64,000 bases of DNA. Origin: Streptomyces sp. P3. Lineage in GTDB: Bacteria > Actinomycetota > Actinomycetes > Streptomycetales > Streptomycetaceae. Below are positions 1 through 9,312 of the stretch, piece after piece; position 1 is the first letter of the stretch; every line of letters starts with the position of its first letter. The notes under the pieces are model-generated. The model was not told the DNA's origin and ran no database searches. It saw only the letters and a list, made by a program, of their open reading frames with translations. The stretch lies in NCBI RefSeq assembly GCF_003032475.1, contig NZ_CP028369.1:6882001-6946000 (forward strand), written 5' to 3'. The position numbers were made by a program, and so were the translations under genes.

Positions 1-1539
1 GAGAAACGCTTCCAGCGTCGGGATCAGTTCGGCGCGGTGCCGCCGGTCGTAGTCGCGCAGGGGGTCCAGCAGACGGGCGGTGAACGCCCGGCGCACGTCG
101 TCCGGGACGAACGGGAGCAGAAGCACGTGCGACGCCAGTTCCTGATGCCCCGCCGCGCAGACCCGGCCGGGCCGGGCGGCGGCCACCCGCCGGGCATGCC
201 GGGCCTCCTCCAGCGCCCCGCGCAGCCCCTCCGCCGAGTGCACCGCCGCGCTGACCCCCAGCGTGAGCCGCCCGTCGCCTTCGAGGCCGGCCGACAGCGG
301 CTCGCGCACGGCCGCCAGCAGCGCGTCGGCGAGGACGCCGGTCTCGGAGGTGTCGAGCTCGCCCGCCACCGCCGGCAGCGGGACCAGGGCGACGGCCTCG
401 TCCCCCGTGTGCGCGACGGCGATGCGATCGGAGGGCTCGGGGCCGCCGGCGAGCGGGTCGACCAGAATCTCCTCGAGGAGGGACTGGGCCACCGGGCCGG
501 TGTCCGGACCGCTGTCGGCCCACTCGACGCGGGCCACGACCACCTGCCAGTGCGGCGCGGCCCCCAGACCCGGCAGCAGCACCGGCGCGGCCACCCGCAG
601 GCGGGCCGCGATCTCCGCGGGGGCCGCGCCCGTCTGCACCAGCTCCAGCACCTCCTGCGCGAGCCGCCGGCGGACCGTACGGGCCCCGTCCCGGCGTTCC
701 CGCTCGACGGCGATCAGCTGGGTGACGCCGTGGAGCAGGTCGAGGCGCTCGTCCGCCCACTCCCCGGCGTCCGCCTCGACGGCCAGCAGCCAGTCCGACA
801 GGAGGCTCTCCCGCACGTCCCGCACGGCGACCTGGGAGGGCTGAGCGGCCTGCTGCCCGCGACCGCCGCCGCGGATCGGGAACAGCGAGTACGTCACCGG
901 GCCCACGTTCACCCGGTGCGGTCCGCGCCGGGCCGTGCGGACCGCCGCCAGGTGCTCTCCCGCGAGTCGCGCGCACACCTCGGCCGGCAGGCCCGGGCCG
1001 GCCGCCTTCGGACCCGCGACGAGCCGGCCGGTGGGGGACAGGACCCAGGCACGCAGGTCCAGGTCGGAGCCGAGCAGATCCAGCACGACGTCCGGCCCGC
1101 CGCCGGCCGGGCCCGAGATCATCATCCGGCGGTGCCGGTCGACGACGGCCGCGAGGTCCCCGGCGCGCTCGCCCGAAACCTGCCGCACGACGTGCTCGGT
1201 GATCGTCGCGAATGCCACCGACTCGTGCACCGCGAACAGCGGCAGCCGGTGCCGGGCACAGGCCGCGGTCAGGTCCTCCGGGATGTCGCCGAGCTCGGCC
1301 TCGCCGGCCGCGAGAGCGGCCACGCCGGCCTGCACCAGCAGCCGCACGAACGGTTCGGAGTCCGCCGCGTCCCGGCGCCAGGCCAGACCCGTCAGCACCA
1401 GCTCGCCTCCGGAGAGATACCGGCTGGGATCCCTCAGGTCGGTGGTCATGACGCCCCGCACCGAGCGGTCCAGTTCGTCCTCGCCGCCGAGGAGCCTGAG
1501 GCCCAGCGCATCGGTGTCCACAAGGGCGCGCAGCCGCAT
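1..1539 (-). CDS. PucR-family purine catabolism transcriptional regulator (3' end cut by window edge)
   Basis: The minus-strand frame reads without a stop from 1539 to base 1, giving 513 codons. It begins MRLRALVDTDALGLRLLGG and continues as a PucR N-terminal sensory domain (about residues 1-130), with the family phrases RSVRGVMTTDLRDPSRYLS and GELVLTGLAW. A middle region around residues 280-430 looks like the CdaR/GGDEF-like linker of this family. The visible end, LRDYDRRHRAELIPTLEAFL, is the segment just before the C-terminal PucR helix-turn-helix, so about 60-70 residues carrying the HTH lie outside the window. An in-frame ATG at 1620 would add 27 residues without homology, so I prefer 1539. 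It is divergent from the xanthine dehydrogenase operon, which suggests it controls that operon. Family is clear; ligand and sign of regulation are inference. Confidence 0.9.
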   Translation of the reverse strand, partial: MRLRALVDTDALGLRLLGGEDELDRSVRGVMTTDLRDPSRYLSGGELVLTGLAWRRDAADSEPFVRLLVQAGVAALAAGEAELGDIPEDLTAACARHRLPLFAVHESVAFATITEHVVRQVSGERAGDLAAVVDRHRRMMISGPAGGGPDVVLDLLGSDLDLRAWVLSPTGRLVAGPKAAGPGLPAEVCARLAGEHLAAVRTARRGPHRVNVGPVTYSLFPIRGGGRGQQAAQPSQVAVRDVRESLLSDWLLAVEADAGEWADERLDLLHGVTQLIAVERERRDGARTVRRRLAQEVLELVQTGAAPAEIAARLRVAAPVLLPGLGAAPHWQVVVARVEWADSGPDTGPVAQSLLEEILVDPLAGGPEPSDRIAVAHTGDEAVALVPLPAVAGELDTSETGVLADALLAAVREPLSAGLEGDGRLTLGVSAAVHSAEGLRGALEEARHARRVAAARPGRVCAAGHQELASHVLLLPFVPDDVRRAFTARLLDPLRDYDRRHRAELIPTLEAFL

Positions 1540-1916
1540 CTCGTCGCCGCCGTTCTCTGTCTCGAAATCTACGATGAATCCTGAAGGGTGCGGTGGGTGG
1601 CGACCGGCCTCCCCCGGCATCGGGCCGGACGCCGGCGATGTCCGGTCACCAACCGCATTCTTCGACCGACAGGCTGTTTCCGACGTTTCCAACGGAAAAC
1701 GAGGAGGTTACCGAGGGCCTGCGTTCATACGAATCTACAAGATGCCCGTACCGACCAGCCAACTCCTTCATGGTTTCCGTGACTGACCCGGTCGGAGCAA
1801 GGCCCTGTGTACTGGGCTCATTCCGCGTGAACAGCACATGAGCGAGCCGGGCCCGCCGCACCCGATTCTGGCTCGAACCCGACGACCGACGAGACAGACG
1901 AAGAAGAGAGCCGGTC
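1540..1916. promoter_or_regulatory. divergent intergenic region between the PucR-type regulator and the xanthine dehydrogenase operon
   Basis: About 377 bp with no supportable gene. It must hold both divergent promoters. The only symmetric element I noticed is TTTCC-AAC-GGAAA at 1686-1698. No AllR-type box of the TTCC-N7-GGAA kind was found here, which suggests that xdh control is separate from the allantoin genes. Confidence 0.4.
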
Positions 1917-2807
1917 ATGGACTTCCTTCGCCCCGCCAGCTGGGAGGAGGCGCTCGCCGCCAAGGCCGAGCACCCCACCGCCGTGCCCATCGCGGGTGGC
2001 ACCGACGTGATGGTCGAGATCAACTTCGACCACCGCAGGCCCGAGTACCTGCTCGACCTCAACCGTGTCGGTGACCTCTACGAGTGGGAGACCGGCGAGG
2101 ACAGCGTGCGGCTCGGCGCCTGCGTCCCCTACGCCCAGATCATGGAGAGTCTGCGCGCCGAGCTGCCCGGCCTCGCGCTCGCCTCGCACACGGTGGCCTC
2201 CCCGCAGATCCGCAACCGCGGCGGCGTCGGCGGAAACCTCGGTACCGCCTCCCCGGCCGGGGACGCCCATCCCGCGCTCCTCGCGGCGGGCGCCGAGGTC
2301 GAGGCCGAATCGGTGCGCGGCGTGCGCCGCATCCCGATCGACGCGTTCTACACCGGCGTGAAACGCAACGCGCTCGCTCCCGACGAGCTGATCCGTGCCG
2401 TCCACGTCAAGAAGGCCGACGGTCCACAGCAGTACTCCAAGGTCGGCACCCGCAACGCCATGGTCATCGCCGTCTGCGCGTTCGGCCTCGCGCTGCACCC
2501 CGAGACCCGGACCGTGCGCACCGGCATCGGCTCCGCCGCGCCGACCCCCGTCCGGGCGAGGACCGCCGAGGACTTCCTGAACGCCGCACTCGAAGAAGGC
2601 GGTTTCTGGGACAACGGAAAAATCATCGCGCCGTCCGTGGCCAAGCAGTTCGCCCAACTGTGCGCGGCCGCCTGCAACCCCATCGACGACGTCCGGGGCA
2701 CCGCGGGCTACCGCCGCCACGCCGTCGGCGTCATGGCCCGCCGGACACTCACCTGGACCTGGGAGTCGTACCGCGGCGCCCGCCGCCTCTCGGAGGGAGC
2801 TGCGTAA
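1917..2807 (+). CDS. xanthine dehydrogenase FAD-binding subunit
   Basis: 296 residues, the usual length of the medium (FAD) subunit of molybdenum hydroxylases. The flavin site motifs are present: IAGGTD at residues 25-30 and the second pyrophosphate/flavin loop QIRNRGGVGGNLGTASPAGD at 97-116. A CO-dehydrogenase flavoprotein C-terminal domain follows. The subunit passes electrons from the iron-sulfur subunit to NAD+ during hypoxanthine/xanthine oxidation to urate in the cytoplasm. The start ATG has GAAGAGAG upstream. The stop codon overlaps the start of the next gene (TAATG at 2805-2809), so the three subunits are translationally linked. CODH-type relatives share this fold, but the XDH operon context and xdhC nearby favour xanthine dehydrogenase. 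Confidence 0.93.
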   Translation: MDFLRPASWEEALAAKAEHPTAVPIAGGTDVMVEINFDHRRPEYLLDLNRVGDLYEWETGEDSVRLGACVPYAQIMESLRAELPGLALASHTVASPQIRNRGGVGGNLGTASPAGDAHPALLAAGAEVEAESVRGVRRIPIDAFYTGVKRNALAPDELIRAVHVKKADGPQQYSKVGTRNAMVIAVCAFGLALHPETRTVRTGIGSAAPTPVRARTAEDFLNAALEEGGFWDNGKIIAPSVAKQFAQLCAAACNPIDDVRGTAGYRRHAVGVMARRTLTWTWESYRGARRLSEGAA

Positions 2808-3418
2808 TGCGCGTCAACTTCACGGTCAACGGCCGTCCCCAGGAAGCCGACGACGTGTGGGAGGGCGAGAGCCTGCTGTACGTGCTGCGCGAGCGGCTCG
2901 GACTGCCCGGCTCGAAGAACGCCTGCGAGCAGGGCGAGTGCGGCTCGTGCACGGTCCGGCTGGACGGCGTGCCGGTCTGCTCGTGCCTGGTCGCCGCCGG
3001 TCAGGTCGAAGGCCGCGACGTCGTCACCGTCGAGGGACTCGCCGACCACGCCAGACAGCGCGCGGCGCACGGTGGTTGCGGAACCGCTTCCCGCGGCACA
3101 TCGCCGCAGGGCGCGCGGGATGAGGCGTCCTGGGGCGGCACCCGGGAGAGCGCGGCCGCGCCGGGCGACTCGCAGACCGGCGAGGGCTCCGAACTCGCCC
3201 CCATCCAGCAGGCGTTCATCGACGCCGGCGCCGTGCAGTGCGGCTTTTGCACCCCGGGTCTGCTGGTCGCCGCAGACGAGATGCTCGAGCGCAACCCGAA
3301 CCCGACGGACGCGGACATCCGCGAGGCCCTGTCGGGCAACCTGTGCCGCTGCACCGGTTACGAGAAAATCATGGACGCGGTCCGCCTGGCGGCCGCCCGA
3401 CAGGGAGAGGCGGTCTGA
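2807..3418 (+). CDS. xanthine dehydrogenase 2Fe-2S subunit with a central insertion
   Basis: 203 residues. The plant-ferredoxin-type cluster is bound by C40, C45, C48 and C60, and the second cluster by C145, C148, C180 and C182 (CGFC...CRC). This is the standard CoxS/XDH small-subunit arrangement, relaying electrons from molybdopterin to FAD. Most family members are about 160 residues. The excess lies at about residues 82-128, a Gly/Ser/Ala-rich stretch between the two cluster domains. It looks like a flexible linker or insertion and disrupts neither cluster motif. The ATG overlaps the previous stop, and the large subunit begins 2 bp after this stop. The assignment is firm; the role of the insertion is unknown. 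Confidence 0.93.
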   Translation: MRVNFTVNGRPQEADDVWEGESLLYVLRERLGLPGSKNACEQGECGSCTVRLDGVPVCSCLVAAGQVEGRDVVTVEGLADHARQRAAHGGCGTASRGTSPQGARDEASWGGTRESAAAPGDSQTGEGSELAPIQQAFIDAGAVQCGFCTPGLLVAADEMLERNPNPTDADIREALSGNLCRCTGYEKIMDAVRLAAARQGEAV

Positions 3419-3419
3419 G

Positions 3420-5840
3420 ATGCCCTTCCCCACCCACGGCTCCGCTCGAGCGGAGGGCGCCCCCGCGGGCACCCCCACCAAGATCACCCAGGGTTCCGGG
3501 ACCAAGGGCGGCATCGGCGAGTCCACGCTGCGTCCCGACGGCACCCTCAAGGTCACCGGCGAGTTCGCCTACTCGTCGGACATGTGGCACGAGGACATGC
3601 TGTGGGGCCAGATCCTGCGCTCCCCGGTCGCCCACGCCGAGATCGTCTCCATCGACGTCCGCGAGGCCCTCGCGACGGCCGGCGTCCACGCCGTCATGAC
3701 CTACGACGACCTGCCGACCGACGTGCGCACCTACGGCCTGGAGATCCAGGACACCCCGGTCCTCGCCCACGGGAGGGTCCGCCACCACGGCGAGCCGGTC
3801 GCGATCGTGGCCGCCGACCACCCCGAGACCGCCCGCCGTGCGGCCGCCAAGATCAAGGTCGAGTACCGCGAGCTGCCCGTCATCACCGACGAGGCGTCCG
3901 CGACCGCCCCGGACGCGCCCCTGATCCACGAGGGCCGCGACGACCACCACAGCGCTCACGTCGCGCACCCCAACATCGTCCACCGCCAGCCGATCGTCCG
4001 CGGCGACGCCGAAAGGGCCGCCGCCCGGGCCGACTTCGTGGTCAGCGGCGAGTACACCTTCGGCATGCAGGACCAGGCCTTCCTCGGCCCCGAGTCGGGA
4101 CTCGCCGTGCCGGACGAGGACGGCGGCGTCCACCTCTACATCGCCACCCAGTGGCTCCATTCCGACCTGCGTCAGATCGCCCCCGTCCTCGGCCTGCCCG
4201 AGAGCAAGGTGCGGATGACGCTGGCCGGCGTCGGCGGTGCGTTCGGCGGCCGCGAGGACCTGTCCATGCAGATCCACGCCTGCCTGCTGGCCCTGCGCAC
4301 CGGGAAACCCGTCAAAATCGTTTACAACCGTTTCGAGTCCTTCTTCGGACACGTCCACCGCCACCCTGCCAGGCTCACCTACGAACACGGCGCCACCAAG
4401 GACGGCAGACTCACCCATGTGAAGTGCCGCATCGTCCTGGACGGCGGCGCGTACGCCTCCGCCTCCCCCGCGGTCGTCGGCAACGCCGCCTCGTTGTCGA
4501 TCGGTCCCTACGTGGTCGACGACGTCGACGTCGAGGCCGTCGCCCTCTACACCAACAACCCGCCCTGCGGCGCCATGCGCGGCTTCGGCGCGGTCCAGGC
4601 GTGCTTCGCCTACGAGGCGCAGATGGACAGGCTCGCCGACGCGGTGGGCATGGACCGGGTGGAGTTCCGCCGGCTCAACGCCATGGAGCAGGGCACGATC
4701 ATGCCCACCGGCCAGCCGGTCGACTCCCCGGCGCCGGTCGCCGAACTCCTGCGCCGCGTCAAGGCGATGCCGCTGCCGCCGGAGCGCCAGTGGGAGAGCA
4801 GCGAGGGCGCGGACGTCCGGCAGCTGCCCGGCGGTCTGTCCAACACCACGCACGGCGAGAGCGTCGTCCGAGGAATCGGTTACGCGGTCGGTATCAAGAA
4901 TGTCGGCTTCTCCGAGGGCTTCGACGACTACTCGACCGCCAGGGTCCGCATGGAGGTGATCGCCGGCGAGCCCGTCGCGACCGTCCACACCGCGATGGCG
5001 GAGGTCGGCCAGGGCGGTGTGACCGTCCACGCCCAGATCGCCCGCACGGAGCTGGGCGTCGCTCAGGTGACCATCCAGCCGGCCGACACCCGGGTGGGCA
5101 GCGCCGGCTCCACCTCGGCCTCCCGGCAGACCTACGTCACCGGCGGCGCCGTCAGGAACTCCTGCGAGCTCGTCCGGGAGAAGGTCCTGGAGATCGGGCG
5201 CCGCAGGTTCGGCTCCTACCATCCCGCCTGGGCCACCGCCGAGCTGCTCCTGGAGGGCGGCAAGGTCGTCACCGACGGCGGCGAGGTCCTCGCCGACCTG
5301 GTCGACGTGCTCGAGGACGAGGCCGTCGAGGTCGAGGCCGAGTGGCGGCACCGGCCGACCGAGCCCTTCGACCTGCGCACCGGACAGGGCTTCGGGCACG
5401 TCCAGTACTCCTTCGCCGCGCACCGCGCCGTCGTCGAGGTCGATACCGAACTCGGCCTGGTGAAGGTGATCGAGCTGGCCTGCGCCCAGGACGTCGGAAA
5501 AGCGCTGAATCCGCTTTCCGTCATCGGCCAGATCCAGGGTGGCACCATCCAGGGACTGGGCGTCGCGGTCATGGAGGAGATCATCGTCGACCCGCAGACC
5601 GCGAAGGTCAGGAACCCGTCCTTCACGGACTATCTGATCCCCACGATCCTCGACACGCCGACCATCCCCGTGGACGTGCTCGAACTCGCCGACGACCACG
5701 CGCCGTACGGGCTGCGCGGTGTCGGCGAGGCGCCCACCCTGTCGTCGACGCCGGCCGTCCTCGCGGCGATCCGGAACGCGACCGGACTGGAGCTCAACCG
5801 CACACCGGTCCGTCCGGAGCATCTGACCGGCACGGCGTGA
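3420..5840 (+). CDS. xanthine dehydrogenase molybdopterin-binding subunit
   Basis: 806 residues beginning MPFPTHGSARAEGAP; the frame is open further upstream but overlaps the previous gene, and this ATG sits 2 bp after its stop. It carries the aldehyde oxidase/xanthine dehydrogenase hammerhead domain and then the molybdopterin-binding domains. Visible cofactor and active-site motifs are GGAFGGRE at about 272-279, GAMRGFGAVQACF near 382-394, and GVGEAP with the presumed catalytic glutamate at about residue 770. It hydroxylates hypoxanthine/xanthine to urate, which feeds the uricase operon at about 34 kb. A separate xdhC follows, as expected for a sulfurated Mo cofactor. Substrate assignment rests on operon and regional context. 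Confidence 0.93.
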   Translation: MPFPTHGSARAEGAPAGTPTKITQGSGTKGGIGESTLRPDGTLKVTGEFAYSSDMWHEDMLWGQILRSPVAHAEIVSIDVREALATAGVHAVMTYDDLPTDVRTYGLEIQDTPVLAHGRVRHHGEPVAIVAADHPETARRAAAKIKVEYRELPVITDEASATAPDAPLIHEGRDDHHSAHVAHPNIVHRQPIVRGDAERAAARADFVVSGEYTFGMQDQAFLGPESGLAVPDEDGGVHLYIATQWLHSDLRQIAPVLGLPESKVRMTLAGVGGAFGGREDLSMQIHACLLALRTGKPVKIVYNRFESFFGHVHRHPARLTYEHGATKDGRLTHVKCRIVLDGGAYASASPAVVGNAASLSIGPYVVDDVDVEAVALYTNNPPCGAMRGFGAVQACFAYEAQMDRLADAVGMDRVEFRRLNAMEQGTIMPTGQPVDSPAPVAELLRRVKAMPLPPERQWESSEGADVRQLPGGLSNTTHGESVVRGIGYAVGIKNVGFSEGFDDYSTARVRMEVIAGEPVATVHTAMAEVGQGGVTVHAQIARTELGVAQVTIQPADTRVGSAGSTSASRQTYVTGGAVRNSCELVREKVLEIGRRRFGSYHPAWATAELLLEGGKVVTDGGEVLADLVDVLEDEAVEVEAEWRHRPTEPFDLRTGQGFGHVQYSFAAHRAVVEVDTELGLVKVIELACAQDVGKALNPLSVIGQIQGGTIQGLGVAVMEEIIVDPQTAKVRNPSFTDYLIPTILDTPTIPVDVLELADDHAPYGLRGVGEAPTLSSTPAVLAAIRNATGLELNRTPVRPEHLTGTA

Positions 5841-6024
5841 CCCTCCCTCCGGGCGGCGCACGGGACGTCACACCCTCCGCGCCGCCCGGAGCCGGCAGAT
5901 CGTTCGTCCCGGGCCGTCCCCCCCAGGTCGTGCGGCCGACGCACCTTCCCAAATCCCGCAAACGCAGTGAGCGCCACGCCCAGCGGCGCGCGGGTGCCCC
6001 TTTGAACCTTGGGAGCAGGCGCAC

Positions 6025-6488
6025 ATGACCCAGTCACTCCACCCGAAGCGCGTCCCGGACGACGCGGGCACGCCCACCCGTGCACCGGCCGGACGCTCTC
6101 GGCTCGACCGGTACTTCCAGATATCCCGGCGAGGATCCACGGTCGCACGCGAAGTGCGCGGCGGCGTCACCAGGTTCATGGCGATGGCGTACATTCTCCT
6201 GCTCAACCCGCTGATCCTGTCCGGCGAGGACGCGGCCGGGGGCACCCTCGGCCAGCAGGCCCTGATCACCGCGACCGCTTTCGCAGCCGCTTTCACCACG
6301 TTGCTGATGGGCTTCCTCGCCAAGGTGCCCCTCGCGCCGGCCGCCGGACTGTCCGTCTCCTACGTCGCCGTCAAGGCCGCGCAGGGCAGGGCGCGTGAGA
6401 TCGGCGCCTTCATGTGGGGGCTGACGGCGCGATCTTCCTCGTGTACCCCTCCCTCGACCCGATCGAGAGCTGGCTGGGCGTGCACTAG
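6025..6488 (+). pseudogene. remnant of an AzgA/NCS2-type purine permease
   Basis: The first about 110 residues match the N-terminus of AzgA-like xanthine/guanine permeases (RLDRYFQISRRGSTVAREV, then FMAMAYILLLNPLIL and a second membrane segment). The sequence then jumps directly to what looks like the last transmembrane helix, GAFMWGL. Immediately after that, two extra bases (CG at 6430-6431) shift the frame. Removing them restores TAIFLVYPSLDPIESWLGVH and a stop at 6486-6488, the normal C-terminus of this family. Family members are about 450-490 residues, so roughly 330 internal residues have been deleted as well. The product cannot be a working transporter. It sits between xdh and xdhC, where a purine permease is expected. 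Confidence 0.82.
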
Positions 6489-6552
6489 CCGCCCCTGACC
6501 GCCCCTTGCCGGACCATGTCCGCCACACCACCGCAGTCAAGGAGACCGAGAG

Positions 6553-7743
6553 ATGCTGGACATCGCCGAAGAGCTCGACCGGTGGGTCGAGCAGGGCCGC
6601 GACTTCGCCGTCGCCACCGTGGTGGCCGTCGGCGGCAGCGCGCCCCGCCAGCCCGGCGCCGCCCTCGCGGTGGACGCCGACGGCACGGCGATCGGCTCGG
6701 TCTCCGGCGGCTGCGTGGAGGGCGCGGTGTACGAGCTGTGCCGACAGGCGCTGGAGGACGGGCGGTCGGTACGTGAACGCTTCGGCTACAGCGACGACGA
6801 CGCTTTCGCCGTGGGGCTCACCTGCGGGGGGATCATCGACGTGCTGGTCACCCCGGTGCGGGCCGGCGATCCCGTCCGCCCGGTGATCGCGGCCGGTCTG
6901 CGGGCCGCGGCCGCCGGGGAGGCGGCGGCGCTGGCGAGGATCGTGAACGGACCCGCCCACCTCGTCGGCCGCGCGCTGCTGGTGCACGCGGACGGCGCTC
7001 GCGGCGACGACACCCCCTGGGCCCGCCGCGTCGCTGCCCACCACGGCGGTCTCGGCGCCCACCCCGAGCTCGACCGCACCGTCGCGGCCGAGGCCGGAGC
7101 GTTGTTGGACGCCGGCCGCACCGGCACGGTGGAGATCGGCGAGCGGGGCGCACGCTGCGGGGCGCCGCTCACGGTCCTCGTGGAGTCCTCGGTGCCCCCG
7201 CCCCGGATGATCGTGTTCGGCGCGATCGACTTCGCGTCGGCACTGGTACGCGTCGGCAAGTTCCTGAACTACCACGTGACAATCTGCGACGCCCGCCCCG
7301 TCTTCGCGACCGCCGCCCGTTTCCCCGAGGCCGACGAGATCGTCGTCGAGTGGCCGCACAGGTACCTCGAGCGCACGAGGGTGGACGCGCGGACCGTCCT
7401 GTGCGTCCTCACCCACGACGCCAAGTTCGACGTACCGCTGCTCCGGCTGGCGTTGCGGCTGCCGGTCGCCTACGTCGGCGCGATGGGATCCCGCCGCACC
7501 CACCTCGACCGCAACGCCCGGCTGCGCGAAGTGGGAGTCACAGAAATGGAGCTGGCGCGGCTTCGATCCCCCATCGGCCTCGACCTGGGGGCCCGCACGC
7601 CCGAGGAGACGGCGCTGTCGATCGCCGCGGAGATCGTCGCCGAACGGCGCGGCGGCAGCGGGGTCCCGCTCACCGGGGCGCACACGCCGATCCACCACGA
7701 CGTGACGGCGCCGCCGGCCGGCCGGATCGGTTCGGTGGCCTGA
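6553..7743 (+). CDS. xdhC: XdhC/CoxI family protein, xanthine dehydrogenase maturation
   Basis: 396 residues. The N-terminal XdhC/CoxI domain (about residues 15-80) has ATVVAVGGSAPRQPGA and SVSGGCVEGAVYE, the conserved glycine-rich and GGCVE motifs. The C-terminal XdhC Rossmann domain (about 215-355) includes VGAMGSRRTH and SPIGLDLGARTPEETALSI, both hallmarks of the family. XdhC proteins bind molybdenum cofactor, help sulfurate it and insert it into xanthine dehydrogenase. The ATG is preceded by AGGAG at 8-bp spacing. It follows the permease remnant by about 65 bp and is probably still in the xdh transcription unit. Confidence 0.92.
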   Translation: MLDIAEELDRWVEQGRDFAVATVVAVGGSAPRQPGAALAVDADGTAIGSVSGGCVEGAVYELCRQALEDGRSVRERFGYSDDDAFAVGLTCGGIIDVLVTPVRAGDPVRPVIAAGLRAAAAGEAAALARIVNGPAHLVGRALLVHADGARGDDTPWARRVAAHHGGLGAHPELDRTVAAEAGALLDAGRTGTVEIGERGARCGAPLTVLVESSVPPPRMIVFGAIDFASALVRVGKFLNYHVTICDARPVFATAARFPEADEIVVEWPHRYLERTRVDARTVLCVLTHDAKFDVPLLRLALRLPVAYVGAMGSRRTHLDRNARLREVGVTEMELARLRSPIGLDLGARTPEETALSIAAEIVAERRGGSGVPLTGAHTPIHHDVTAPPAGRIGSVA

Positions 7744-7953
7744 GCCGCGGTCCGGCCCGGCGGCGACCGGTCACCGGGCGAACGCGTGTTGCCGGGACGC
7801 GGCGGTGCGCACCTCGGACGACGCCTGCCACGGGTCGCGCCTGCGGAGCCGCCACGGGGGCACGCCCGGAGCCGGCCCGGCATGGACCGGGCCGTCCCCG
7901 GGCCCGGGAGCCGGCCCGGACGGGGACTTGGCCGCCCCGGCAACTGTCGTCCG

Positions 7954-8394
7954 TCAGGGGGTGCGCAGGAGACGGTCGGCCGCGCGTCCGAAGATTGAGC
8001 CCGCCGAGGCTCTCACGAGGGGGTCGAAGAGGGACGGGAGAAAGCGCACCCGCAACTCCTCACGCCAGATCACCCTGGTCCGGCCGCCGGGGCACGGCCG
8101 CACCTCGATCGCGGCCCAGCCGAGGACGACCCGCCCCCGCTTCTCCAGCCGGCACCGGCCCGGCCCGTCGGCGGTGGGCGGCTGCCACCCGGTCACCTCC
8201 ATCGGGTCGTCGAAGGCGAGCGGGCCGAGGCCCGAACGCGCCACGAAGACCGTGCCCGTGCGAGTCGGCGGGGGAGTGCGCACGAGGACGCGGGTGAAGG
8301 GCACCACGTCGCCGTGCCGGGACCAGTCCGTCAGACGCCGCCAGGCGTCCTCCACGGAGAGCGGGACCGTGCGTTCCACCTGGAAGATGACCAC
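7954..8394 (-). CDS. SRPBCC (START-like) family protein
   Basis: 146 residues with a GTG start (MVIFQVERTVPLS). The pattern VPLSVEDAWRRLTDWSRHG near the N-terminus and the alternating beta-strand composition ending in a long amphipathic helix (about 115-140) match polyketide-cyclase/dehydrase-like SRPBCC proteins. These bind hydrophobic ligands in a helix-grip cavity. The true ligand cannot be told from sequence. It stands alone between xdhC and the deacetylase, with 210 bp of unremarkable sequence downstream. No signal peptide. Confidence 0.8.
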   Translation of the reverse strand: MVIFQVERTVPLSVEDAWRRLTDWSRHGDVVPFTRVLVRTPPPTRTGTVFVARSGLGPLAFDDPMEVTGWQPPTADGPGRCRLEKRGRVVLGWAAIEVRPCPGGRTRVIWREELRVRFLPSLFDPLVRASAGSIFGRAADRLLRTP

Positions 8395-8517
8395 GTTCTC
8401 GATCGTAGAGACATGGGCCCGTTCCGTGGGGCGTCACCCACCGGCTCGCCGTTTCGCAGCATGGGCGGGGCTGGCGGGCGGGGCGGCGCGGGCGGCGCGG
8501 GCGGCGGTCTTCCGGGT

Positions 8518-9306
8518 TCAGCGGTAGACCTTTCCCGGCTCGGCCCTGCCGGGCGCCAGCAGCTGAGGAACGGTCACGAAAACGTATCCGCGCTCTTTCA
8601 GCGCGTCGATGATCCCGGGCACCGCCGGTACGGTCCCGTCGTAGATGTCATGCAGCAGAATGATGCCGTCCCGGTCGGCCTGGGCGAGGACCCGGCGCTG
8701 GATCAGTGCGGAGTCGGTCGTCGTGTAGTCCTTGGCGGTCACCGTCCACAGCACCTCGGAGAGTCCCAGCTCGCGGCAGATCTCGTGCACCGTCTCGTCG
8801 GTGCGGCCCTGTGGCGGACGCATCAGAGTGGGGCGCCGGCCGATGAGGCGCTCTATCTCGTCGTTGGGGTACTGGAGTTCCTCGCGTATCTCCTCCGGCT
8901 CGATCCGCGTGAGGATCTTGTGGTCCCAGGTGTGGCTGGCCACCTCGTGCCCCTCGGCGGCCATGCGCCTGACAAGCTCGGGGTGTTTGTCGATGTGTCC
9001 CTTGCCCAACAGGAAGAAGGTCGCCGGGACCTGTCTGTCCTTGAGTATGTCGAGCAGCCGCGCGGAGTTCTCGCTCGGTCCCGCGTCGAAGGTGAGGGCG
9101 ATGCACTTCGCCACCCGGCAGTCGACGGGGCCGAAGGGGGCGGCCTGCGAGGTGGCCGCGGGCAGGGCTCGGGCGGCGCTCGGACGGGTGGGGTCGAGGC
9201 CGCCGCAGCCGGTGAGCGTGACCGTCACACAGGCGGCCGCCACCGAGACGGCGGCTGCGCGCAACCCGGCTCCGGAGTTTTTCGTCTTCCTCGTCAGTGA
9301 ACGCAT
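8518..9306 (-). CDS. lipoprotein polysaccharide deacetylase (NodB/CE4 family)
   Basis: 262 residues from the ATG at 9306. The N-terminus has a basic stretch, a hydrophobic helix and a lipobox LTGC with Cys34 as the likely lipidation site, so the enzyme should be membrane-anchored outside the cell. The NodB domain follows: LTFDAGPS with the catalytic base and metal Asp near residue 74, the metal-binding SHTWDH (H125, H129), RPPQGR, and a late LLHDIY with the acid-side His. CE4 enzymes deacetylate peptidoglycan, chitin-like or acetyl-xylan substrates; which one cannot be resolved. An ATG 15 bp upstream is also in frame. A TATAGT hexamer 6-7 bp before the ATG suggests a leaderless mRNA. Confidence 0.9.
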   Translation of the reverse strand: MRSLTRKTKNSGAGLRAAAVSVAAACVTVTLTGCGGLDPTRPSAARALPAATSQAAPFGPVDCRVAKCIALTFDAGPSENSARLLDILKDRQVPATFFLLGKGHIDKHPELVRRMAAEGHEVASHTWDHKILTRIEPEEIREELQYPNDEIERLIGRRPTLMRPPQGRTDETVHEICRELGLSEVLWTVTAKDYTTTDSALIQRRVLAQADRDGIILLHDIYDGTVPAVPGIIDALKERGYVFVTVPQLLAPGRAEPGKVYR

Positions 9307-9312
9307 GCCGAG

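Noticed and set aside
3369..5861. An 830-residue minus-strand open frame over the xanthine dehydrogenase large subunit
   Set aside because: Antisense shadow: the plus strand carries complete molybdopterin motifs and the minus translation is a compositional His/Gly/Asp string.
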